Assembly: GCA_041592335.1 (NCBI GenBank)
Contig: JBFHQE010000007.1
Coordinates: 69,494 to 133,493, forward strand
Length of the DNA stretch: 64,000 nucleotides
Source: JBFHQE01 sp041592335
GTDB lineage: Bacteria; Pseudomonadota; Gammaproteobacteria; Thiohalobacterales; Thiohalobacteraceae
Reading direction: 5' to 3'
The notes under the pieces were generated by a model. The model searched no databases. It was not told the DNA's origin and worked only from the letters and a program-made list of their open reading frames with translations. Position numbers and translations under genes: made by a program. Positions 42,319-51,512 of the stretch are shown in pieces (position 1 is the first letter of the stretch; each line of letters begins with the position of its first letter).

Positions 42319-42974
42319 CACACCCCCGGCTTGTCGCCCCACAGCAGTTTATGCAACTGCAACTGCATGCGAACCGGCAGATGCTCACGCAAAATCCAGT
42401 CGGCAAGCTCGGTCGGCTCGACCTGCTGGTATGACGGCGAGAACCAGACCGTCGCAATCTGTTCAAGCTCCTTGTCCCGGACGACATCACGCGCCCAGTC
42501 GAAATCGCTGCGGTCGCAGATGACAAACTTGATCTGATCCCGGGGACTCAAGTGCTCCAGGTTGCACCAGCGGTTCTTGTCTGCCTCGCCTGATCCCGGT
42601 GTCTTGATATCCATGACTTTCACCACGCGCGGATCGAGCTTGTTTACATCCATGGCCCCACTGGTTTCCAGCGAGACGCGAAAGCCTGCGTCGCAGAGTT
42701 TGGTCAACAAGGGTCGGCAGGCCTTCTGCGCCAGTGGCTCACCGCCGGTCACGCACACATAACCTGCGTTATAGCTTTGCACCTTCTCCAGAATCTCATC
42801 CAGGGTCATCCAGTCCCCACCCTGGAAGGCGTATTCAGTATCGCAGTAACCGCAACGCAATGGACAACCGGTCAGGCGCACGAACACGGTTGGCGCACCG
42901 ACAGAATCGGACTCGCCCTGCAGGGAATAAAAAATCTCCGTAATCCGGAGACGTTCGGGGGTTGGTTCAGACAT
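42318..42974 (-). CDS. queE: 7-carboxy-7-deazaguanine synthase (radical SAM)
   Basis: Radical SAM enzyme making the 7-deazaguanine ring for queuosine, 218 residues. The iron-sulfur cysteines are in GCPLRCGYCDTEYAF, with the usual VTGGEPLAQ after it. It belongs to the proteobacterial QueE type, in which the loop between the first two cysteines is short. First gene of queE-queC, downstream of cpoB but separated by 184 bases that contain a palindromic repeat. Confidence 0.96.
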   Translation of the reverse strand: MSEPTPERLRITEIFYSLQGESDSVGAPTVFVRLTGCPLRCGYCDTEYAFQGGDWMTLDEILEKVQSYNAGYVCVTGGEPLAQKACRPLLTKLCDAGFRVSLETSGAMDVNKLDPRVVKVMDIKTPGSGEADKNRWCNLEHLSPRDQIKFVICDRSDFDWARDVVRDKELEQIATVWFSPSYQQVEPTELADWILREHLPVRMQLQLHKLLWGDKPGV

Positions 42975-43026
42975 GGGACGGGATTATAACGGAATTGATA
43001 GAGATTCTGGGTCAACGCAGAAATTC

Positions 43027-43095
43027 GTCATTCCGGCGAAAGCCGGAATCCAGGAGGCTTGCAAAAACATGGATCCCGGCCTACGCCGGGATGAC
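43027..43095. repeat. Palindromic repeat, GTCATTCCGGCG family, copy 2
   Basis: Same two-hairpin plan as 26149-26219: the left half GTCATTCCGGCGAAAGCCGG is identical, the right half has a small change (GGCCTACGCC for GGCTTTCGCC), and the central spacer differs. Lies between cpoB and queE. Confidence 0.85.
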
Positions 43096-43158
43096 AAAAA
43101 AATAACGACTGCGGATTAACTCGTAATCTTGGCGTCTTGGCGGTTAAAAAAGTAAGAA

Positions 43159-43950
43159 CTAACGCCCTTCCTTGGTCATCCGCTCCAGCCGCTCGCTGGC
43201 CAGCTTGGCCGCGGTGGAATTCGGATATTGAGAGCGCACGGTCTCCAGCATGGAACGGGCATTACCCCAATCCTGCTTTTCATAATGAATGAAGCCCAGC
43301 TTCAAACGCGCGTCGGCCAGCTTGGAGCTGCCCGGATACTTTTCCAGCACCTTGTTGAACTCAACCAGGGCGGTATCGAACTGACGCGTGACGTAATAGG
43401 TCTCGGCCAGCCAGTACTGGGCATTATCGGCGTAATCACTGCCGGGGTAGTCGCCCAGGAACTTCTGATAGGCTGTCGCGGCCTCGGTGTAGCGCCCCTG
43501 ACGCAGAATATTCAGCGCCTGCTCGTAAGCCTGCCTCGCTTCATCGGGATTAACCGGTGGCGTACTCGCCACGGTCGGTGCTGAAGCCGTGGGACTCGAT
43601 ACTGTCGCTGCGGGCGTCGTGCCCGGGGAGATTGGCGGAGCCGTTGTCACCGAAGACGCCGAACCGGCTTCCAGCGCCTGCAGACGGCTGTCGATATCGC
43701 TGTACAGATCACGCTGACGTTGCTTGAGCTGCTCCAGATTGTGTCCCTGCACCTCGACATCGCCACGCAAGCGCTGCACTTCCTGCTGCAGCTGTTCCAG
43801 CTGCGTCAGCATCTCAACCAGACCCTGACTCTGCATTAAACGCTCAAGACGCGCCACGCGTTCTTCCAGTTGCGCATCACGCGCCGCTACCGAAGTAGCG
43901 GCGCACAATGCCGTCGCGAGCAAGGTGGTTTTGAGTAACGCCCTGCTCAT
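43159..43950 (-). CDS. cpoB: CpoB (YbgF), Tol-Pal associated cell division coordinator
   Basis: Periplasmic TPR protein that links outer-membrane constriction with peptidoglycan synthesis. It is 263 residues: signal peptide about 1-23 (ends SVAARD), N-terminal coiled coil for trimerisation (about 28-90, EERVARLERLMQSQGLVEML and following), a Thr/Pro/Ser-rich linker (about 95-135), then TPR repeats (QAYEQALNILRQGRYTEAATAYQKF, YWLAETYYVTRQFDTALVEF). Last gene of the tol-pal cluster, three bases after pal. Confidence 0.94.
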   Translation of the reverse strand: MSRALLKTTLLATALCAATSVAARDAQLEERVARLERLMQSQGLVEMLTQLEQLQQEVQRLRGDVEVQGHNLEQLKQRQRDLYSDIDSRLQALEAGSASSVTTAPPISPGTTPAATVSSPTASAPTVASTPPVNPDEARQAYEQALNILRQGRYTEAATAYQKFLGDYPGSDYADNAQYWLAETYYVTRQFDTALVEFNKVLEKYPGSSKLADARLKLGFIHYEKQDWGNARSMLETVRSQYPNSTAAKLASERLERMTKEGR

Positions 43951-43953
43951 GAC

Positions 43954-44484
43954 TTACTGGCCTGTGTAGACGATTTCCACACGGCGATTCTGTGACCAGA
44001 AATCTTCCATGTGACCTTCCATCGCCGGCTTTTCTTCACCGTAGCTGACGGTGGAAACCTGCGCGGGATTCACGCCCTGGAATTCCAGCAGTTTCTTCAC
44101 TGCCTGGGCACGACGATCACCCAGCCCGATGTTGTATTCGCGTGAGCCACGCTCATCGGCGTGACCTTCCAGCGTAACACTCGACATCGGGTTGTTGGCC
44201 AGGTAATTCGCATGCGCGGCCAGCACGGCCTGATCGGATTCACGCACGTTGGCGCTATCGAATTCGAAATAGATCACGCGCTGTGACAAGGGATTGGCCG
44301 GATCGTTGAATGCGCTGGCATCCATGCCGCTACCCATACCCAGACCCTGGGTCTCGGCGCCATAGGCGCTACCGCCTTCCTGTACGCTGGCAGGACCGTC
44401 GCCGGACTTTTTACCCATTGAACTACAACCCGCCATTCCCAGGCTGACTAACAGAACTGCTAATACTTTACCCACTGTGTGCAT
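43954..44484 (-). CDS. pal: Peptidoglycan-associated lipoprotein Pal
   Basis: Outer-membrane lipoprotein binding peptidoglycan and TolB, 176 residues from the ATG at 44484 (AGGAG ahead); an earlier in-frame start is unlikely. Lipobox LGMAGC. The OmpA-like domain (about 70-176) has YFEFDSANV, LEGHADERGSREYNIGLGDRRA and a C-terminal NRRVEIVYTGQ. Follows tolB by 122 bases. Confidence 0.95.
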   Translation of the reverse strand: MHTVGKVLAVLLVSLGMAGCSSMGKKSGDGPASVQEGGSAYGAETQGLGMGSGMDASAFNDPANPLSQRVIYFEFDSANVRESDQAVLAAHANYLANNPMSSVTLEGHADERGSREYNIGLGDRRAQAVKKLLEFQGVNPAQVSTVSYGEEKPAMEGHMEDFWSQNRRVEIVYTGQ

Positions 44485-44606
44485 TTCATGCTCCTCGTTG
44501 CGTAACGTTTCCTCGACAGAGCGAGGTGTGTTCATGTGTGGCTGTTCCCAAACTGTGATTCATCATTGCGGTGGTTGCCACAATATTTCGCAATGATGGT
44601 AAAAAT

Positions 44607-45902
44607 TTATTTAGGCGGAAACGGTGACCAGGCCGGTTCGCGCACATCGCCGGATTGCAGGCGCAAACGCTGACTGACACGACCATCGACGGACGACGCC
44701 GCCAGCACACCGCGCCCACCGGCTTCGGTTGCATATAAGACCATACTCCCGTTCGGCGCGATAGAGGGAGACTCATCCAGCCGTCCGTCGCTCAGCACCC
44801 GCATCAACTTGCGCTGCAGGTCGAGTATCGCCACGCGATAATTTCCCTGGTTGTCGCGATGGATAAAACTCAGCCCTTTCCCGTCCGGCGTGAAATCCGC
44901 GCTTGCGTTGTAACCGCCTTCGAACGTCAGGCGCTCTGTTCGACCGCCGCTCAAGGCCACGCGATAAAGCTGTGGCGCACCGCCGCGTCCGGAGGTAAAC
45001 ACCAGGCTACGCCCGTCCGGCGCCCAGGCCGGTTCGGTATCGATCGAAGGATGGTTGGTAATGCGCTGCAGCTTGCGGGTCGCCAGCTCCAGGATATACA
45101 CCTCGGGGTTACCGTCCTGCGACAGGGTCAACGCCAGCTTGCGGCCATCCGGCGACCAGGCCGGTGCGCCATTGATACCCTGGAAGGCCGCGACATGCTC
45201 GCGCTTGCCTGTGGCCAGTTCCTGCACATAAATGTTGGCGCGCTTTTTCTCGAACGATACATAGGCCAGCTTGTTCGCATCCGGTGACCAGGCCGGTGAC
45301 ATGATCGGTTCACGGGATGTCACGGCCGTCAGCGGATTGAAGCCGTCCGCATCCGCCACCTGCAACTCGTAGCGCTTGTTGTTGTCCTTGCCGGTCACGG
45401 TGACATAGGCAATGCGGGTACTGAACGCGCCACGCTCGCCGGTCAGCGCTTCATAAATCAGATCGCTGATGTGATGCGCGGCCGCGCGCAGCTTGGTCGA
45501 TGAGGCTGGAATACTGTAGCCCGCGATCTGATTACCGCGATACACGTCAAACAGGCGGAACTGCACCTGGTAGCCACCACCCGGCACCATCAGCACACTA
45601 CCGATCACCAGGTTGTCCACGCCGAGCGCGCGCCAGTCGCGGAAATTCACCTGGTTAACGTCGGTTGGACGAGAGAACAGGTCTTCACTGGGGAGGGGTT
45701 TGAAACGCCCGGTGCGCGCCAGATCCGCTGAAACAATACCCGCCACATCCTCGGTCATGGGTAATCCCGCTGGCCAGCCAAACGGCACAATCGCAATCGG
45801 CAGCGCGCCCTCGATACCCGAGGTGATTTCAATCGTCAGTTCGGCGCGGACTGGCAGCGCCAGAAACATCAAGCATCCAAAAACAAACAATATCTTTTTC
45901 AT
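44607..45902 (-). CDS. tolB: TolB, periplasmic beta-propeller of Tol-Pal
   Basis: Periplasmic component of the Tol-Pal system, 431 residues. Signal peptide about 1-20 (ends PVRAEL), an N-terminal domain that carries the TolA box region, and a C-terminal six-bladed propeller of WD40-like repeats, seen as PAWSPDANKLAYVSF, PAWSPDGRKLALTLS, PAWAPDGRSLVFTSG and further copies. It starts 22 bases after the tolA stop. Confidence 0.96.
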   Translation of the reverse strand: MKKILFVFGCLMFLALPVRAELTIEITSGIEGALPIAIVPFGWPAGLPMTEDVAGIVSADLARTGRFKPLPSEDLFSRPTDVNQVNFRDWRALGVDNLVIGSVLMVPGGGYQVQFRLFDVYRGNQIAGYSIPASSTKLRAAAHHISDLIYEALTGERGAFSTRIAYVTVTGKDNNKRYELQVADADGFNPLTAVTSREPIMSPAWSPDANKLAYVSFEKKRANIYVQELATGKREHVAAFQGINGAPAWSPDGRKLALTLSQDGNPEVYILELATRKLQRITNHPSIDTEPAWAPDGRSLVFTSGRGGAPQLYRVALSGGRTERLTFEGGYNASADFTPDGKGLSFIHRDNQGNYRVAILDLQRKLMRVLSDGRLDESPSIAPNGSMVLYATEAGGRGVLAASSVDGRVSQRLRLQSGDVREPAWSPFPPK

Positions 45903-45924
45903 ATCAACCCTTGATAGTTACTCG

Positions 45925-46872
45925 TCATTGCGGCGCAAACCGGAAAGTCAGCTCACGGAACCGCTCAAACAATCCCTGTTCCGGTGGCGGCAAGGGCAAC
46001 GGATCAGCACGGTACACGGCCTTCTCCACCGAATCATCAAATGCCACATCGCCACTGCTCTGAACAATCTGCACGCTGGCCACACCACCACCCGGAATCA
46101 GGCGCACCTTGACTACGCAGGACAGACCGGCGCGCGAACCCGGCGGCTGAATCCAGTTACGCTGCACGCGATCCTTGATCGCCAGCACATACTGGTCCAC
46201 GACTGTCTGGTTGCGCCGTTCCTGTTCCGCCGCCAGCGCCGCCTGTTCCTCGGCCAGCTTTTTCTGCATGGCCGCTTCGGCGGCCTTACGCTTGGCTTCT
46301 TCCTCCGCCTTGCGCTTGGCCTCTTCCGCTTTACGTTTCTCTTCCTCGGCCTTTTTCTTTGCCTCGGCTTCGGCCTGCTTGCGTTCTTCCTCGGCCTTCT
46401 TTTTAGCCGCTTCTTCCGCCTTGCGTTTCTGTTCCTGCTCGGCGAGGCGCTTCTTCTCGGCCTCCTGCTTCTTGGCCAGTGCTGCCTGTTCGGCCTTCAG
46501 TTTTTCCAGGCGCTGCTTTTCGGCTTCCTGCTTTTTAGCCTCTTGCTCTTTCTGCTTTTTCAGGTCGGCCAGTTGCTGCTGTTCCGCCTTGCGCTGTTCC
46601 TCGGCCTTGCGCGCCTGCTCTTCCAGTTCACGCAGTTTACGTTCCGCCTCGGACTGCTTCTTGTTCTCGGCCGCTTTCAGCTTTTCCACTTCCTGCTGCA
46701 CGCGCTGTTCATCCAGCGCCACTGCCTGGATCACTTCCGGCTGGGGACCGCCTACCGGTTTCAGGGTCCAGTCCAGGCTGAACGATAACAACGCGACCAG
46801 CACCGCATGCACCAGCACCGAATACGCAAACGCGGACGGATGATCTTTGAACAACGCCAGGATGTCGCGCAT
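45925..46872 (-). CDS. tolA: TolA, trans-periplasmic linker
   Basis: Inner-membrane protein that transmits TolQR energy to Pal. It is 315 residues: one membrane helix (about 15-35, YSVLVHAVLVALLSFSLDW), a very long Lys/Glu/Ala-rich helical rod (about 55-215), and the C-terminal domain III (about 220-315) with CVVKVRLIPGGGVASVQIVQSSG. The biased composition of the rod explains several long spurious open frames on the opposite strand. Confidence 0.95.
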   Translation of the reverse strand: MRDILALFKDHPSAFAYSVLVHAVLVALLSFSLDWTLKPVGGPQPEVIQAVALDEQRVQQEVEKLKAAENKKQSEAERKLRELEEQARKAEEQRKAEQQQLADLKKQKEQEAKKQEAEKQRLEKLKAEQAALAKKQEAEKKRLAEQEQKRKAEEAAKKKAEEERKQAEAEAKKKAEEEKRKAEEAKRKAEEEAKRKAAEAAMQKKLAEEQAALAAEQERRNQTVVDQYVLAIKDRVQRNWIQPPGSRAGLSCVVKVRLIPGGGVASVQIVQSSGDVAFDDSVEKAVYRADPLPLPPPEQGLFERFRELTFRFAPQ

Positions 46873-46876
46873 GCGC

Positions 46877-47305
46877 TCAGTTACCTTCCGGCGGTTCGGT
46901 GATCAGACCCACCGTGGGCGCGCCCGCCTGTTGCAGCAGCACCATTGCCTGTACCACGCGGCCATAATCCACCTGCGCATCGCCGCGCACCATGACCGGC
47001 GTCTTGGGCTTGTGGCGCAATATCGCGGCCGTGCGCTGCACAATGGTATCCGCGTCCACCGGCGACTCGGGATCTTCGCCGACATTCATATAAAGGTTGC
47101 CATCCCGATCCACGGTCACCTCGAGAGGCTCTTCACTGTCGGGCGGCAGCGGCTCCGCGCTGGCCTGCGGCAAATCGACCTTGACGCCCTGCGTCAGCAG
47201 CGGCGCGGTAATCATGAAGATCACCAGCATGACCAGCATGACGTCGATATAGGGCACGACGTTGATCTCTGCCATCGGTTTTTTCTTGTGTCGAACGCGC
47301 GCCAT
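46877..47305 (-). CDS. tolR: TolR, proton-channel subunit
   Basis: ExbD/TolR-family inner-membrane protein of 142 residues. The single membrane helix (VVPYIDVMLVMLVIFMITAPLL) carries the essential Asp in YIDVML. The periplasmic domain ends in GLITEPPEGN. Tightly packed between tolQ (3 bases) and tolA (4 bases). Confidence 0.95.
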   Translation of the reverse strand: MARVRHKKKPMAEINVVPYIDVMLVMLVIFMITAPLLTQGVKVDLPQASAEPLPPDSEEPLEVTVDRDGNLYMNVGEDPESPVDADTIVQRTAAILRHKPKTPVMVRGDAQVDYGRVVQAMVLLQQAGAPTVGLITEPPEGN

Positions 47306-47308
47306 AGG

Positions 47309-47983
47309 TTAGCCGTGCACCTGGCGATGCAGAATGGTGGCAAACTCTTCCATGAAATTGTCGTAGCGACCGATCAGGCGTTCGACATCATTGGAAAAAC
47401 GGTTGTAGGCCACTACTGCGGGAATCGCCGCAAACAGCCCCATGGCCGTGGCAATCAGCGCTTCGGCAATGCCGGGCGCGACCATCGCCAGCGTCGCCTG
47501 CTGCACGTTACCCAGCGAGCGGAAGGAGTTCATGATCCCCCACACGGTACCGAACAGACCTATATATGGACTGGTGGAACCGACGGTAGCGAGAAACGAC
47601 AGATTCTTTTCCAGCAGGTCTTCCGCCTTGGCGAGCGCAACGCGCATGGAACGCTGGGCGCCATCCATGACCGCCTCGCCGCTGGCACTGGATTGCTTAC
47701 GCAAACGGGCGAATTCCGAGAAACCCACCTCGAAGATATCGGCCATGCCACCGGTGGCGTTCTCGTGCGCCTTCACATCGTGATAGAGCTGAGTGAGTTC
47801 GCCGCCGGACCAGAAACGCTGCTCGAAGGCACGCGCTTCTTTCTCCGCGTCGCCCAGCACGCGCCACTTGTGAAAGATCATTGTCCAGGATATGACCGAC
47901 AGCACCACCAACAGCAGCATTACCAACTGCACCACCGGGCTCGCGCCCACGATCAGGTGCATCATGGATAAATCAGCGGACAT
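47309..47983 (-). CDS. tolQ: TolQ, proton-channel subunit
   Basis: MotA/TolQ/ExbB family, 224 residues with three membrane helices (about 15-37, 130-152 and 168-190). Conserved segments include TVGSTSPYIGLFGTVWGIMNSF and IAEALIATAMGLFAAIPAVVAYNRF. With TolR it forms the proton-driven motor for TolA. Its start overlaps the ybgC end by 11 bases. Confidence 0.95.
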   Translation of the reverse strand: MSADLSMMHLIVGASPVVQLVMLLLVVLSVISWTMIFHKWRVLGDAEKEARAFEQRFWSGGELTQLYHDVKAHENATGGMADIFEVGFSEFARLRKQSSASGEAVMDGAQRSMRVALAKAEDLLEKNLSFLATVGSTSPYIGLFGTVWGIMNSFRSLGNVQQATLAMVAPGIAEALIATAMGLFAAIPAVVAYNRFSNDVERLIGRYDNFMEEFATILHRQVHG

Positions 47984-48386
47984 TCAATAACTCCTTAATC
48001 AAAGCGTTGGGGATCGCCGTCGGGCGAAAGGATTTGGAATCAATGCAGGCGATACGGATTTCGCCGGTGCAGCAGGGACGGAACTCATCACCCTGCAGAT
48101 GAACCGACTGGGCAAAGGTCAAGCTGGCACGTTTTTGTTCGATCAATTTAGTAGTGACGTCTAGTTCATCATTAAAACGCGCCGGACGCAAGTAGTCGAC
48201 GCTGGCATGCCGCACGGCAAAGATCACCCCGTCCTCCGCCAGCAGGCGGTCCTGCTCAAAACCCAGCTTGCGTAAATATTCGGTACGCGCGCGTTCCATA
48301 AACTTTAAATAGTTTGCGTAATAGACGACGCCGCCGCTATCCGTGTCCTCGTAATAAACACGCACCGGCCAGCGGAAAATGATCAC
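47973..48386 (-). CDS. ybgC: YbgC-family acyl-CoA thioesterase
   Basis: Hot-dog-fold thioesterase of the Tol-Pal cluster. I chose the GTG at 48386 (137 residues), which has GGGAG about nine bases ahead and gives the usual family length; the frame opens at an ATG at 48458, which would add 24 poorly conserved residues. Active-site region: VYYEDTDSGGVVYYANYLKFMERART, in parts, with the catalytic Asp in YEDTDSGG. Lies between ruvB and tolQ. Confidence 0.88.
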   Translation of the reverse strand: MIIFRWPVRVYYEDTDSGGVVYYANYLKFMERARTEYLRKLGFEQDRLLAEDGVIFAVRHASVDYLRPARFNDELDVTTKLIEQKRASLTFAQSVHLQGDEFRPCCTGEIRIACIDSKSFRPTAIPNALIKELLNVR

Positions 48387-48461
48387 CGACTTCGACTCCC
48401 TTTCATCGACAATACTTTTTTCAAAAAATTCCTTCTCCCGGAAGGAGAGAGAAAGCATTAA

Positions 48462-49511
48462 TTACTCATCGAATAACGACAGGCTTTCCCGGTCGTCAGT
48501 TCCCAAGTTACTCGGCGGGCGCAGGCCAAAATGCCGGTAGGCATTCCGGGTGGCCACCCGGCCACGCGCGGTGCGCATGATAAATCCCTGTTGAATCAGA
48601 TAGGGTTCGATCACGTCTTCCAGCGTGCCGCGCTCCTCGCCAACGGCGGCCGACAGGTTATCGATACCCACCGGGCCGCCGTCGAATTTTTCGATCAATG
48701 CCGCCAGCAGTTTGCGATCCAGCGTGTCGAAACCGTTCTGGTCGACGTGCAGCAGATCCATTGCCGCGCGCGCAACCGTCACATCCACCTTGCCGTCCGC
48801 CTTCACCTGGGCATAATCGCGCACCCGGCGCAGCAGACGATTGGCAATGCGCGGGGTACCGCGTGAACGGCGCGCCACTTCGGCCGCGCCATCCTGCGCC
48901 ATGGCGACACCCAGTATCGAGGCGGAGCGCTGCACAATGTGGGCAAGGTCCTGGGTGTTGTAGAACTCCAGCCGCTGCACGATGCCGAACCGGTCCCTAA
49001 GCGGCGAGGTCAGCAGCCCCGCGCGGGTAGTCGCGCCGACCAGGGTAAAGGGCGGCAGATCGAGCTTGATGGAACGCGCCGCCGGCCCTTCGCCGATCAT
49101 GATGTCGAGCTGATAGTCTTCCATGGCCGGGTACAGCACTTCTTCCACCACCGGGCTCAGGCGGTGAATTTCATCCACGAATAACACATCGTGCGGCTCA
49201 AGATTGGTCAGGATGGCCGCCAGATCGCCGGGTTTTTCCAGTACCGGGCCGGAGGTCTGGCGCAGGTTCACCTGCATTTCATTGGCAATGATGTGAGCGA
49301 GGGTGGTTTTGCCCAGGCCGGGCGGCCCGAAGATTAGAACGTGATCGAGCGCTTCACTGCGGCCGCGCGCGGCGCCGATGAAAATCTCCATCTGCTCACG
49401 CACTTCCGGCTGACCCTGATAGTCGGCCAGCGACTGCGGCCGAATGGCGCGATCGATACGCTCTTCGTCAATCGAATGGGTTTCTGCGGAAATAACACGA
49501 TCCTGGGTCAT
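48462..49511 (-). CDS. ruvB: RuvB, Holliday junction branch-migration ATPase
   Basis: Hexameric AAA+ motor driving branch migration with RuvA, 349 residues. Walker A GPPGLGKTTLA, Walker B LFVDEIHRL, arginine-finger region GATTRAGLLTSPLRDRFG, and a C-terminal winged helix (GFIMRTARGRVATRNAYRHF). Starts at ATG 49511, sharing one base with the ruvA stop. Confidence 0.97.
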   Translation of the reverse strand: MTQDRVISAETHSIDEERIDRAIRPQSLADYQGQPEVREQMEIFIGAARGRSEALDHVLIFGPPGLGKTTLAHIIANEMQVNLRQTSGPVLEKPGDLAAILTNLEPHDVLFVDEIHRLSPVVEEVLYPAMEDYQLDIMIGEGPAARSIKLDLPPFTLVGATTRAGLLTSPLRDRFGIVQRLEFYNTQDLAHIVQRSASILGVAMAQDGAAEVARRSRGTPRIANRLLRRVRDYAQVKADGKVDVTVARAAMDLLHVDQNGFDTLDRKLLAALIEKFDGGPVGIDNLSAAVGEERGTLEDVIEPYLIQQGFIMRTARGRVATRNAYRHFGLRPPSNLGTDDRESLSLFDE

Positions 49512-50128
49512 TATGATTTAGCGACTCCCTGCAGTGCCTGGCGAATGATCTCCTCCGCCGCCAGACTTTGTGTGTCGATGTTCCGTACCATGCGACTCGC
49601 TTCCGGCGGCTTGTATCCCAGCGCTATCAGCGCGCTGACCGCTTCCTCCACCGGCGATGCCGGTTCCATGATAACAGCCTTGCCAGGCGCAGAATGTGAT
49701 GCGCTCGACATTGTACCGGCACCCCACTTTTCCAGCCTGTCGCGTAATTCCACCACCAGCCGTTCGGCGGTTTTCTTGCCGATTCCCGGCACCCGCGTCA
49801 AGGCCGTGCTGTCACCCTCCTGCACGCACAGCACGAACTGGTCCGCACTCATGCCGGACAGAATCGCCAGCGCCAGCCGGGGACCGACGCCGTTGATCTT
49901 GATCAGCTCGCGAAACAGGTTGCGATCCGACAATGTGGCGAAACCAAACAGGGTGTGCGCATCCTCGCGGATGGATAAATGCGTGAACAGAATGATGTCC
50001 TGCCCAACCTCGGGCAGATCGTAGAAAGTGGTCATGGGCGCATCGACCTCGTAACCGACGCCCTGCACCTCCAGCACCAGTTGTGGAGGCTGCTTGGCGG
50101 CAATGCGTCCGCGCAGAAAACCGATCAT
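49511..50128 (-). CDS. ruvA: RuvA, Holliday junction binding subunit
   Basis: A 205-residue DNA-binding tetramer subunit: OB fold (MIGFLRGRIAAKQPPQLVLE), two helix-hairpin-helix motifs (INGVGPRLALAILSG and VPGIGKKTAERLVVELRDRL), a flexible linker, and the C-terminal domain III (EEAVSALIALGYKPPEASRM) that contacts RuvB. Overlaps ruvC by four bases. Confidence 0.97.
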   Translation of the reverse strand: MIGFLRGRIAAKQPPQLVLEVQGVGYEVDAPMTTFYDLPEVGQDIILFTHLSIREDAHTLFGFATLSDRNLFRELIKINGVGPRLALAILSGMSADQFVLCVQEGDSTALTRVPGIGKKTAERLVVELRDRLEKWGAGTMSSASHSAPGKAVIMEPASPVEEAVSALIALGYKPPEASRMVRNIDTQSLAAEEIIRQALQGVAKS

Positions 50129-50643
50129 CGGTAACGCCCTCCACGCACGCTGCGCGCAACGCCGACACGGTTCAGGCTGGCGCGCATGTGCGCGTGACAG
50201 ATCGCCACCCCCAGCGCGTCGGCCTGGTCCGCCTGCGGCATCGCCGGCAGATTGAGTAACACTTTCACCATGTGCTGCACCTGTTCCTTGGCAGCACTCC
50301 CCTTACCCACCACCGACTGCTTGATTTCACGCGGACTGTATTCCGCCACCGCGACGCCCTGCTGCACCATGGCACAGATCGCCGCGCCGCGCGCCTGGCC
50401 CAGTTTCAGCGCCGAATCGGCATTGCGCGCCATGAACACGTTTTCAATCGCCGCTTCATCCGGCTGCCACTGCTGCATGAGTTGATGGATTTCAGAAAAG
50501 ATAAAGCCGAGGCGGTCGGGTAGACCGTCCCCGGCGATTTTGAGTCGGCCGCTGTGAACGTGAGTGTGATGGCTGCCGTCGACGTCGATGATACCGAAGC
50601 CGGTGTTCTGTGAACCTGGGTCGATGCCGAGGATACGTGTCAC
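50125..50643 (-). CDS. ruvC: RuvC, Holliday junction resolvase
   Basis: Metal-dependent endonuclease resolving Holliday junctions, 172 residues. RNase H-like fold with acidic residues Asp8 (GIDPGSQNTGFG), Glu in AAIENVF, and the late QADALGVAICHAH. Lies 12 bases after the yebC stop. Confidence 0.96.
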   Translation of the reverse strand: MTRILGIDPGSQNTGFGIIDVDGSHHTHVHSGRLKIAGDGLPDRLGFIFSEIHQLMQQWQPDEAAIENVFMARNADSALKLGQARGAAICAMVQQGVAVAEYSPREIKQSVVGKGSAAKEQVQHMVKVLLNLPAMPQADQADALGVAICHAHMRASLNRVGVARSVRGGRYR

Positions 50644-50655
50644 GTGACAGTCACT

Positions 50656-51402
50656 TTAGGCGATGGCCTCCAGTACTTCGTCCGGAATATCCGCGTTGGT
50701 GTAGACCTCCTGCACGTCGTCGAGGTCTTCCAGCATGTCGATCAGTTTCAAAATAGTTTCCGCGGATTCGACGTCCACCGGACTCAGGTTATCCGCCTGG
50801 AAAGTGATCTCGGCGTTGTCCGGCGTCAGACCGGCTGCTTCCAGCGCTTCCTTAACGGCGGCATAGTCTTCCGGGCTGGTCATGACATCGAAGGAGCCAT
50901 CGTCATTGCTGACCACATCATTGGCCCCGGCCTCCAGCGCCGCTTCCATGATGGTGTCTTCGTCGCCACTACCAAAGGTCAGAATACCGACCTTCTGGAA
51001 CATGTAGGCCACAGAACCATCGGTGCCCAGGTTACCGCCCAGTTTGGTAAAGGCGTGGCGTACTTCGGATACGGTGCGGTTGCGGTTATCGGTCAGGCAA
51101 TCCACGATGATCGCCACGCCGCCCGGGCCATAGCCCTCGTAACGCACCTCATCATAATTGCCTTCGTCCAGCTCGCCCGCGCCGCGCTTACAGGCCTTCT
51201 CGATGGTGTCCTTGGGCATGTTTGCGCCGAGCGCCTTGTCGACCGCGAGACGCAGCCGCGGATGGGTGTTGGGATCGGCCGTTTTGCCTTCCTTCGCCGC
51301 CACGGTGATTTCGCGAATCAGCTTGGTCCAGAGCTTGCCGCGCTTCTTGTCGGTCGCGGCCTTCTTATGCTTGATATTGGCCCATTTACTGTGTCCAGCC
51401 AT
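50656..51402 (-). CDS. yebC: YebC/PmpR-family protein
   Basis: A 248-residue YebC/TACO1 family protein, starting MAGHSKWANIKHKKAATDKKRGKL. Members act as transcription regulators or, as more recently described, as factors easing ribosome stalling at proline runs; sequence alone does not settle which. First gene of the yebC-ruvCAB-ybgC-tol-pal series. Confidence 0.94.
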   Translation of the reverse strand: MAGHSKWANIKHKKAATDKKRGKLWTKLIREITVAAKEGKTADPNTHPRLRLAVDKALGANMPKDTIEKACKRGAGELDEGNYDEVRYEGYGPGGVAIIVDCLTDNRNRTVSEVRHAFTKLGGNLGTDGSVAYMFQKVGILTFGSGDEDTIMEAALEAGANDVVSNDDGSFDVMTSPEDYAAVKEALEAAGLTPDNAEITFQADNLSPVDVESAETILKLIDMLEDLDDVQEVYTNADIPDEVLEAIA

Positions 51403-51512
51403 GGTTTCCTCGTTCGAAACTACAAAATTGCGGCAATTCTACCATGGCAGCGGAAAAAGGGGATGTCACAGGCTATCATGCCGGTATTTCCCAACGTGAG
51501 AATGCTCCAGAC

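Noticed and set aside
42318..42526. Small alternate-frame open reading frames within queE
   Set aside because: Fully contained in queE with no ribosome site.
45613..47971. Two long plus-strand open frames (45613-46788 and 46847-47971)
   Set aside because: Antisense to tolB, tolA, tolR and tolQ. The Leu/Phe-rich translation of the first is a by-product of the Lys/Glu/Ala codons of the TolA rod.
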